DNA of 24,620 nucleotides. Source: a virus. How positions within the stretch are numbered: position 1 is the stretch's first letter; each line of letters starts with the position of its first letter. Positions 19,201 through 24,620 of this stretch are shown one piece after another. The notes below the pieces were generated by a model. The model saw nothing but the letters and a program-made list of their open reading frames with translations, was not told where the DNA came from and searched no databases. The stretch covers positions 1-24,620 of IMG/VR virus record IMGVR_UViG_3300010151_000154, one strand, 5' to 3'. A program made the translations under genes and the position numbers.

Positions 19201-22200
19201 ACAATCTATCCTCGTGAGCACTATACATATTTGAAAAGTACTAGACAGCGCGACAATTTTGCAAACAGCTTCTGGCGAGATACAAGAAACGCTAGAAACA
19301 CGGACTTGATGACAGACAGGCCAAACTCACAAGGCCCAACAGTCTCTCAAAGTATGTGGCCACTAGACGGCCGGTCAGACACATCGGCAAAGACTTTAAC
19401 CTCATCTTATGGTATCGAGGGGGAACTTCAAAATGGGTATAGTTTGTTCTTTTCGCCATCTGATATTAATGCTGACTTCCGGTCGCCAATGGCCGCGGCG
19501 ACTTATGCTCGTCGAATACCTGAGAGCCACTCCAATGAAAACGTGAATGTTATTTTTGCCGGGGACACCGCATGGGAAGCCGCCACACAAGCAGGTGTAA
19601 ATCCTTTTTATAATGATTATGCTTCATACGTTGAGGAGTTAAAAAGGATCGGCAAAGACTATGGGATTGTACCAGAATATAGAATTAGTGAACAAATGAA
19701 CTATCTCTGGACTCAAATTACAGGCACCTCGCATGACTTTGATAATCCACCAACGTCAACGGCCTATCTCACGCTGACAGGCTCTACGCTTAGTAGTAGT
19801 GGCGATAACACCTTTTATACAGTATACACGTATAGTGATTTCATGAAACACTTTAAGGAGGTACAAGACGACGGATTACAGTACGGAGCGGTACCAACAG
19901 AGTTAACACTTGAGTGCGAAGCATTAATTAAGTTCTTGCCATATGATGGGTTTTATCCGGCCCAAAGAACAGTACAACTAGCAGAATTGTTTAGTCAATC
20001 TTACGGGCCCACCACCGAGTTAGCAGGAGATGATGCTAATTGGAGAACTGCCATGGCGCCCCTTTTCTCTCCTGGCATATTGTACAATTCAATTAAATCT
20101 GGCATCGCAGTTGATTATCCGATTGCCACTGGGTCTGTAGGACATAATCTTTTTGTTACTGGAGCAATGCCTGCAGGTGGTTTTACAACCGATACGCGCG
20201 ACGACGGAGACCCACGCCTAAGTGGTACCTTCGATTACAGAGTGCCCTTTGAAGCCTTAATTGACCCACTCGATGCAAATTTCAGTCAAGTTATAGACAC
20301 AGAACCACATCCATCCGCGTCTATTGACAGCACCGCTAGTTTCAATAGTGCGCACACGCCCCTTTATGGGTATGCTATAAATAACTTTTTGGCAGAAGTA
20401 CCATCATTCTTTTTAAAGAACGGCGCCCTGACTTCGTTGACATCGGGCAAAGACATTAACACCATAACCGCTACACCTAATACTGATTACAAAATGAGAA
20501 TTGCCTGTAATAATGGAAAGGTTATGGTGAAGGAGCTGTTCACAGATTATCCCGGCGCTCTGTCCTCATCACGACACGCGCAAACACCATCTTTTATTTA
20601 TAACAGACCAAGAACAGTCATGTATAATAGATCGTTCAACACATCTAGCGGCGAAGATTTCACGTTACGCCACGTAGGTAAAAAAAGCCGTACGATATCC
20701 TACGGGTCGTCCTTTGGGCCTCCTTGCGATGCACCATATCGCGATGGCCCGACATTATTGTCAGAATCCCATTTCGATGCATTCACGCCCCCTTATTACA
20801 ATGGCTATAGTCATATTGAATTAACATTCCGCTCGGGAATGGATGGGAAAATGAACATATCAGATATTAAAGGCGCACTCACGCCATCTCAAATTTCTGT
20901 TTTTAGGGAAACGACAAGAGAATCTGGTTCGGGAGAGGGCACGTGCGCAGGAAGAAGCGCCATGTCTATTACTGCGTCTTTGAACTGGGGCCAAGTTGTA
21001 AGCACCGATGACCCGATAAGTGGAGAACCTGGCGCCGGCGGCGACAGATGGGTGATACAGCCTAAGTGGGAATGCCCCATACTAGATTTTAACAGTTCTA
21101 GTATCACACTTCCGACTTACGGATCTGGCTCAGTAGCCAAAGGAATGTGGCACCAATACTCATCCGTTGTTCCAGGGAGCATGAATTCTATATATATGAG
21201 TGTACAAGACGTACCTGGGTATCCAGAAGAGCAATCCTTAAGAAAACTATTAGGTTTTAATACCACTAATAGTTGGGCATCACTTGGCCTTCCCGCACAA
21301 AAAAAGACAATTAGCGAAGCGGTTGTGGCAATTCCATTTTGGCCCGATACTCACGCTGTTACTACCGGCGGAAAAAACTTTTTTGACATTGACATTAATA
21401 CAATTAAATGGGCAGAGCAATTGATAGATATGAAAAAGGGTGGCTTTCTTGGCAAAAAAGCAGAAGCGGAACTCATGAGTACTTGGTATTTAGATGGTCA
21501 GATCAACCCCGAAGTATTAGAATTTAAGCCGGCCAAAAGCGCTATTGACATGGTTAGGACAATGAAAAAGTATGTTATTCCGCCTCAATTTGATTTTTTA
21601 CGACCTGGCGCACAAATAAATCCTTTTGCAATGTTTATTTTTGAGTTCGAAACAACACTTACGAGAAACGATTTAATAAACATTTGGCAGAATCTATCAC
21701 CGAACGACCCCAAAAACCCGTCGATAAATAACAAAAGCTTAAGCCACTCGGTAACTAAAAGGGCGACAGCACCGTTCGGTTGGCCAAACAAGAAAGGCCT
21801 CAATTTGTTAAAGCGCAAAGATTTGCTTCAGGAGGCAAAGAATAACAACGATAGCAATTGGAAAGGGTTTGATTTGCTAAATGAACGCCCAGCAGAAGGG
21901 ACAACCGACGATATAACTTCTCCACTTCCAGATCCGGCAGATAACACGAATCTCCCCTTCCCGTCCGAGATACAGTGGTTAGTTTTTAAAGTAAAACAAA
22001 AAGCAAAAACTAATTATTATGACTTGACGGCCACAACTTCTGATGATGATAATGAGGGTAGCAACATTCCATATTATAGCTTTAACTGGCCATATGATTT
22101 TTTCTCTTTGGTCGAGATGATTAAAATAAATGCGGCATACAAATTAGAAAGTGATCCTACGAGCCCATATGAACTGGGCCCACCGCTAGATCCCAACGCC

Positions 22201-22527
22201 CCAGAAGAAGAGATTATTATGAATTCGGATGACGAAACCGGTATACCGTTTAACCCCTTTGCTGCCGGCAGCAAGCAAGCTTCTAACAATATCGCCACTA
22301 CCGCCGCCACCACGCTCCCAACGCCGGGAACCGTGTCAGAGTTTAATCTAAACAAAGCCGCCGCAGGCCCACTCGGCGCGCGCCCCTCCGGCACAAAAAA
22401 GAAAATTACTTTTAATGCAGCTACGTTAGCAAACATTAAGTACATTCCCGCGGTATTGCCTCCAAAGACTGGGAAAGGCAAGCGAAATCAAAAAGATAAA
22501 ACGGGCCCCAAAGGCGGTAGAAGTTAA
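13234..22527 (+). CDS. Giant baseplate-type protein (3097 aa) with LamG-like domains and a GpI/gp7-like segment
   Basis: One intact 9.3-kb frame begins one base after the previous stop without a clear ribosome binding site, so coupling is likely. Residues 1-110 (FGQKDIILTQVD, YFNRKQRFIPPVDF) form a conserved-looking N-terminus. About 177-355 is a LamG/concanavalin-like domain: VEFWMKK strand, WHHYAF at 270-275, and DEFRFW at 340-345 followed by KAQRT. About 439-608 resembles the P2 GpI/T4 gp7 wedge part: LPTWIIEED near 469, then helices, then KGTEKSFRNLIRCFG at 585-599. A second, weaker concanavalin-like region lies at about 675-900 (ETEVAF, WNFSVAIKP, RVWMTYIPTG). Residues about 998-1146 are helical and charged. 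The long remainder, to about 3000, is beta-rich, Ser/Thr/Gly/Tyr-rich and unrecognised. The end is an Ala/Thr/Pro linker and a Lys/Arg/Gly tail (from about 3005). T4 gp7 has about 1030 residues, so this would be an expanded version. The LamG part is fairly sure; the gp7/GpI part is supported by motif and by position after gp6. Confidence 0.65.
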   Translation: MSTDYKKIFGQKDIILTQVDRDTLASEAESVEYMFEYFNRKQRFIPPVDFTKPKYFARFGSAEKYYIDSIERVYETYPYDGSLKERIQWELSSSYLDLHLFENEYPRTNGYVIFSADGWGTLSSTNSGYGQPASSEYIFIKGGPHTSQRSKEKDIQDTDGTYKSGYANIWDPDKNRECNLKIGGVTGNTVEFWMKKSEFVKTLTGREVIFDLYTSEYISSSDNYGRLTIEMTGTTSASPFRVTYMSGTAGFSYETIGSSITTSSVADDAWHHYAFAFKNSGSVVETSLFVDGACNETVFTGSAVNNVSGNLNATIAALAAAPSGTFTPAVGWGKLSGSLDEFRFWKAQRTSQQIGRQMIEPVGGGTNTDDANTTLGVYYKFNEGITLTASTDQTILDYSGRISNGTFEGYNSAARSTGSAMVDSGKVNNEFKDPILYSFHPDVLSLRKTRQDEGRIYDYSNNASIYHSLPTWIIEEDEVREHSPLRNLTQIIGSYFDTLASQIESIPKFKQKNYLSSSFKPYPFADRLLESVGFSYFPELFSDATALQHFRNRDDVSLFKQKLYDVKNRIYQNIYNNIVYIYKTKGTEKSFRNLIRCFGLDDEIYKINTYGNRTTYQLKDNYTSVAEFKKYANFSLTTTKNAVVFPFSSSTNPNSTSFISASLGDALETTGGLALTMETEVAFPRRHSLAASNTVVQAGTGSSKSFRAFSPFKTASLFGMHQVEGTTENNLTWAATDYANFQVYAIRDTEFSKRCQFVLTGTADSVIPTLSSSYFNAVFDDTRWNFSVAIKPTKYPEAMLPSGSSGSTWDVEFYGVEKVLDIVKNEFFVTSSITTMQGTRFMTNPKSVYIGAHRTNFSGGLLQSSDGNISSTRVWMTYIPTGTIKQHAQDVKNYGSPNPYKSAYLYQTTMSGTRVPEIHTLALNWEFSTLTTSDASGEFVGHDFSSGSTSLQNRYNWIGNIIGKQYLPKGYAFPTDSSSSINRKYIYSAKKQLPEMVNSSDMVNILEEDDKFFNKVNLARPTNYYMYIEKSMYQTISEEMIKIFSSIKDFNNLIGEPVNKYRDNYKHMEKLRGLFFERVGNTADLDKYIDFYKWVDQTLDSLLGNLVPASADISDQYGSNIRTLVESHVLERNKYKWQYPTLEDKTPSAIEGHVLGINELTYNWKFGHSGSDQGQKCRWWKERAERTDALSSGDTNIDNDKQTILDSINNETNASDYTLYDNANSTAYSGSTYAIRRLAKPYKFDVRDTRAIKGGINFHPNKKVTYYKETMKRFEPNEIEPYIVVETYNLPGCADDLSGSNKVIKFPLDANNASFNLDTFNRAPGSLLAPFNIISSSVGPQTGLRDLRSDATLTNIHHDVYGPDYEHPMQGPFTEKHIGGNQHRHHPVNIGSDEHPNRGEAWSIDQEGGALSENGVTLINPLISQADGVGLQLPDPNLPRAVFFREPMAKRPVNIRNIQQVTGSRILGNYVKDYEILMTSGRSINNRYFVKNEGVSGSAGNVFAVSGVLDYNLPGGAASTVNRTQVVKNGVTSSVRNDYIIVNRFSAPGDPSTMGLGFLDIESQEYSIYNALPWRNLIVRESLHELFIDHTKQFGFFSDAQNSASWVLAGETYPGTSGSVSAANYEGSASFHKVNRNPRRVIKYNGTGDASPVVTGTTYDNWYVQHQIPQTDLQYAWITSSIVSDYTGSALFGFEQPNFDNASLASTDITFCSASDFGAYYASGDPPNWGKTRALAGGFVPTDFVGINASIYDPISGSENILGYPANLSVLNYLNYGAPDGTTTDGDDASPRAGGFINEFSSENKTQVLNSLILHRQGPCGWPSWKQTRGGEHPVIRSHRKENRLSFAKNISIDSHGTFDPPAQGWRNWIDIGGKNRDILVSQIEPPLSSKFKPVTHNLQIKTSWGETPNTNKIKVRHSYGNEKTNFPQKVLGSIDLNKVDYIYVPAGQAGQLISDHPKTLIYDSLHKFITKPSTANPIEEFINLQIEETIYPREHYTYLKSTRQRDNFANSFWRDTRNARNTDLMTDRPNSQGPTVSQSMWPLDGRSDTSAKTLTSSYGIEGELQNGYSLFFSPSDINADFRSPMAAATYARRIPESHSNENVNVIFAGDTAWEAATQAGVNPFYNDYASYVEELKRIGKDYGIVPEYRISEQMNYLWTQITGTSHDFDNPPTSTAYLTLTGSTLSSSGDNTFYTVYTYSDFMKHFKEVQDDGLQYGAVPTELTLECEALIKFLPYDGFYPAQRTVQLAELFSQSYGPTTELAGDDANWRTAMAPLFSPGILYNSIKSGIAVDYPIATGSVGHNLFVTGAMPAGGFTTDTRDDGDPRLSGTFDYRVPFEALIDPLDANFSQVIDTEPHPSASIDSTASFNSAHTPLYGYAINNFLAEVPSFFLKNGALTSLTSGKDINTITATPNTDYKMRIACNNGKVMVKELFTDYPGALSSSRHAQTPSFIYNRPRTVMYNRSFNTSSGEDFTLRHVGKKSRTISYGSSFGPPCDAPYRDGPTLLSESHFDAFTPPYYNGYSHIELTFRSGMDGKMNISDIKGALTPSQISVFRETTRESGSGEGTCAGRSAMSITASLNWGQVVSTDDPISGEPGAGGDRWVIQPKWECPILDFNSSSITLPTYGSGSVAKGMWHQYSSVVPGSMNSIYMSVQDVPGYPEEQSLRKLLGFNTTNSWASLGLPAQKKTISEAVVAIPFWPDTHAVTTGGKNFFDIDINTIKWAEQLIDMKKGGFLGKKAEAELMSTWYLDGQINPEVLEFKPAKSAIDMVRTMKKYVIPPQFDFLRPGAQINPFAMFIFEFETTLTRNDLINIWQNLSPNDPKNPSINNKSLSHSVTKRATAPFGWPNKKGLNLLKRKDLLQEAKNNNDSNWKGFDLLNERPAEGTTDDITSPLPDPADNTNLPFPSEIQWLVFKVKQKAKTNYYDLTATTSDDDNEGSNIPYYSFNWPYDFFSLVEMIKINAAYKLESDPTSPYELGPPLDPNAPEEEIIMNSDDETGIPFNPFAAGSKQASNNIATTAATTLPTPGTVSEFNLNKAAAGPLGARPSGTKKKITFNAATLANIKYIPAVLPPKTGKGKRNQKDKTGPKGGRS
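19072..19089 (+). repeat. Perfect 9-base tandem duplication inside the 3097-residue gene
   Basis: GCCGGCCAA occurs twice in direct succession and encodes AGQAGQ in frame. It is too short to suggest a repeat domain and is probably a local slippage event. Confidence 0.6.
22511..22517 (+). promoter_or_regulatory. Ribosome binding site inside the end of the giant gene
   Basis: AAGGCGG lies 9 bases before the ATG at 22527, which itself shares one base with the preceding stop (TAATG). It supports that start and coupled translation. Confidence 0.45.
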
Positions 22528-23588
22528 TGAGTTTTCTAGACCCCAAAGAAAGAGTTATTGATTTGCAATTAACTTCATATGGAAAATATTTGTTATCTAT
22601 CGGACGTTTTAAGCCAGTAGAATATGCTTTTTTTGATAGCGATATTATTTACGACAGGCGCTTTGCCCAGGCGACCGCCGAGTTGCAAAGCGAGGCCGAG
22701 GGGCGCATCCAAGAAAACACGCCGCGCCTTGCGGCACAAACAATTTATAGACCAACAGAAGTTGGCGTTTTTGCCACAAATGAAAACTTAAAATATAATT
22801 TAATGCCAGGCGTTTTAGCCGACAAAGCAAACAAAGTATCACAGACACCGGACAAATCGTACATATTCCAGGAGCCAATTGGTAATTCTGCTTATAATTC
22901 TAATAATGTAGCCGCATGGAACATAGGGTTCTTGAAAGCGGAGCTTACTAGTTCAATCTCCGCTCTAACCCCGGATTGCACATCAACAAGTTGCCCATGG
23001 GCCGGCCCAACTCTTTTCACCCCACAGCTATCATGCTCTCTTCAATATTATATTGAAACGTATGAGCCGAACATGGAACAGCAAAATTCAGATAAATATT
23101 CCGGAATTGACGTTGTTGAGGACACTGTTTACGATACAAATACGCCAATCATGTTTCAAGACGAATCATACTTGATTTATAAAGACGACTTTGCTTTGTT
23201 AAAAATAGAAGAGGCAAATACTGAATTTTTAAAAGAAAATTTTGAACTAGAAGTTTATAAAATCGAAACCATCGAGGGAACAAAAGAAGACGCAGATGGT
23301 AATAAAGTGCCCACGTATACTGAGTCGTTGGTGCCACTATACTTTGAAGGAGATGGCGACAACATAGATAAAACTTCTCGTGTCGATTATTATTTTAATG
23401 TTGACATTGATTTTGAAATAAATGAAGAAGAATATTGTAAGTTAGCCAAAGCTCAAGGCACTCAAAACAAAATTAAAAACATTTATAATGATAAAGTATT
23501 TAATTGTGAAAGCAGGGAAGAAACATTGCGCTCCTTAAATATATATGCCACCAAAGAAAACCAAGATCCGGGAGATATTTGTGAATGA
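22527..23588 (+). CDS. Conserved-type phage structural protein, function unknown
   Basis: The protein has 353 residues. Its ATG overlaps the stop of the 3097-residue gene (TAATG). The N-terminus is distinctive: DPKERVIDLQLTSYGK at 5-20, then GRFKPVEYAFFDSDIIYD at 26-43. I recall this type of N-terminus from structural genes of marine T4-like phages, but cannot confirm it here. The middle contains a Cys-bearing stretch (CTSTSCPWAGP, about 151-161), and the C-terminal half is acidic with alternating strands (YLIYKDDFALLKIEEAN, VDYYFNVDIDFEIN). It ends in a Cys-containing, charged tail. No catalytic motif, signal peptide or membrane segment is seen. The position at the end of the wedge genes and the 4-base overlap with the next gene suggest a virion role in the same complex. 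Function is inferred from context only. Confidence 0.6.
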   Translation: MSFLDPKERVIDLQLTSYGKYLLSIGRFKPVEYAFFDSDIIYDRRFAQATAELQSEAEGRIQENTPRLAAQTIYRPTEVGVFATNENLKYNLMPGVLADKANKVSQTPDKSYIFQEPIGNSAYNSNNVAAWNIGFLKAELTSSISALTPDCTSTSCPWAGPTLFTPQLSCSLQYYIETYEPNMEQQNSDKYSGIDVVEDTVYDTNTPIMFQDESYLIYKDDFALLKIEEANTEFLKENFELEVYKIETIEGTKEDADGNKVPTYTESLVPLYFEGDGDNIDKTSRVDYYFNVDIDFEINEEEYCKLAKAQGTQNKIKNIYNDKVFNCESREETLRSLNIYATKENQDPGDICE

Positions 23589-24620
23589 GCGCCTCTAATT
23601 TTGAATTTAATGGTCTTTTTGATTCTGTCCTACCGAACGTTTATATTAATAGAATCACCTTAGAGAAACTAAACTCGCGACCACTTTCTAATAATAAATA
23701 TGATATGACACCGCACATTAATCAAACATTGCTTCCAAAAGGAAAGCAAAAGGTCGACCTGGGTTTTGACCCCGAGAATCCTGACTGGGAAATGATGACA
23801 GTAACAGCACCATCTTTAACCGCAGACTATGGCGGTTTTAAAAATGTATTAAAAGTCACTCTTGATATGTTTTTAGAGATTCCCAATATTGATGATAATA
23901 GTTTTTGGGATATGATTTTCACCGAAGAAATGATCAATTATTTAAGCATTAGAACGCGATTTTATAGTGGAAAAGCAAAAGAATATTATATGCAAGAAAC
24001 AACTGGCTACATCACAGATCCCGAGGACGCAACGAAAATAATAGATACACCATTAAACGAAGTTATCAAAGCCATTAGCAGTATTAATAATCTCGAACAA
24101 GCATCATCCACCATCAAAGAACAATATAAAGAATCCCTACCAGATGGCACTTCGGTTTTTAAAATACCCATTCAAGTGACCACCCAATTGGGCAATGACA
24201 CCGCGTTTCCTACTGATTTGGCGGTCTTGGCACAATGTACAATGGACATGGGCTGTCTAGGCAATCAATGCTCATCAGAAAGTTTGCCCACTGGCCGCCT
24301 GGCTTCTGAAGTAGTTATCAAGAACAATAAAATTCAAGACAAGGGGATGCTATTCTTTGTATCCGGCAAGCAAGATAGTAATGTTTTTGACCATCTCAAG
24401 GGGCAACTTTGGCTTGGGGGTGTACACAAACATGCCGACAGATATATGGCCGGGAGTAAACACAGTGATAGTCCGCACCCTTATTTAGAATATGTTGTTG
24501 TACCAAACAATCGCATACAAGACTTTAGACAAATATCAGTTTTGCGAAAACAATCAATTAACTTTACTCCCAATACAAACTTAATATTCGGAGGAAGTTA
24601 TACTGATCTGCGAGCAACAA
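23585..24620 (+). CDS. Phage structural-type protein, 3' partial, function unknown
   Basis: The frame starts at ATG within the previous stop (ATGA overlap, 23585-23588), with GGGAG at 23570-23574, 10 bases upstream. It stays open for 345 codons to the window edge, so the C-terminus is missing. The protein opens with FNGLFDSVLPNVYINRITLEKL, continues with WEMMTVTAPSLTADYGGFKN (about 60-79) and a hydrophobic, acidic stretch (VTLDMFLEIPNIDDNSFWDMIF), then a helix near 160-185. Three Cys residues cluster at 218, 224 and 229 in a Gly/Met-rich turn. Near 280-300 is GQLWLGGVHKHADRYMAG, with several His residues. The beta-rich character and the context suggest a tail or baseplate protein. I do not recognise the family. 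The overlap and the ribosome binding site make the gene itself certain enough. Confidence 0.7.
   Translation, partial: MSASNFEFNGLFDSVLPNVYINRITLEKLNSRPLSNNKYDMTPHINQTLLPKGKQKVDLGFDPENPDWEMMTVTAPSLTADYGGFKNVLKVTLDMFLEIPNIDDNSFWDMIFTEEMINYLSIRTRFYSGKAKEYYMQETTGYITDPEDATKIIDTPLNEVIKAISSINNLEQASSTIKEQYKESLPDGTSVFKIPIQVTTQLGNDTAFPTDLAVLAQCTMDMGCLGNQCSSESLPTGRLASEVVIKNNKIQDKGMLFFVSGKQDSNVFDHLKGQLWLGGVHKHADRYMAGSKHSDSPHPYLEYVVVPNNRIQDFRQISVLRKQSINFTPNTNLIFGGSYTDLRAT

Noticed and set aside
22074-22481. Antisense open frame of 135 codons with hydrophobic runs
   Set aside because: The hydrophobic Val/Ala-rich product is what the reverse complement of the Ala/Thr/Pro linker and acidic region of the giant gene would give.

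Overview
The window is a late structural region of a tailed phage with a contractile tail (myovirus morphology, T4-like in the broad sense), or a prophage or metagenomic contig of one. The clearest anchors are a gp25/GpW-type baseplate wedge protein (9478-9885) and, directly after it, a gp6/GpJ-type wedge protein (9913-11703). All genes lie on the + strand. The five gaps between genes total 109 bases (922-932, 1956-1972, 9425-9477, 9886-9912, 13233). No tRNA, CRISPR array, insertion sequence, integrase, replication or metabolic gene was seen. The host cannot be read from the sequence. The N-terminal motifs of several proteins remind me of marine T4-like phages, but that is recollection only.

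Layout. (1) 1-921: the 3' part of a MepA (peptidase M74)-like murein endopeptidase gene that begins outside the window. Its zinc and catalytic residues look largely replaced. (2) 933-1955: a spike-like protein with a short beta-helix-type repeat stretch, a helix and an HxH motif. (3) 1973-9424: a 2483-residue protein I do not recognise, with Pro-rich linkers, a short coiled coil and an Asp patch. (4) 9478-9885: gp25-like wedge protein. (5) 9913-11703: gp6-like wedge protein. (6) 11703-13232: a beta-rich protein with a DNRLRE-like N-terminal domain. (7) 13234-22527: a 3097-residue protein that combines LamG-like domains with a segment resembling the P2 GpI/T4 gp7 wedge component. (8) 22527-23588: a 353-residue structural-type protein. 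(9) 23585 to the end: a structural-type protein cut by the window edge.

How it works together. The order spike - gp25 (W) - gp6 (J) - gpI-like is the V-W-J-I order of P2-type baseplates, with one extra giant gene between V and W and a DNRLRE gene between J and I. This suggests the window encodes the spike and wedge core of the baseplate together with very large peripheral or decorating proteins, some with lectin-like folds suited to binding surface glycans. From 9913 onward the genes overlap by 1-4 bases or are 1-27 bases apart, so they are probably translated as one coupled message. The two giant genes make up about 68% of the window and are the main unknowns.
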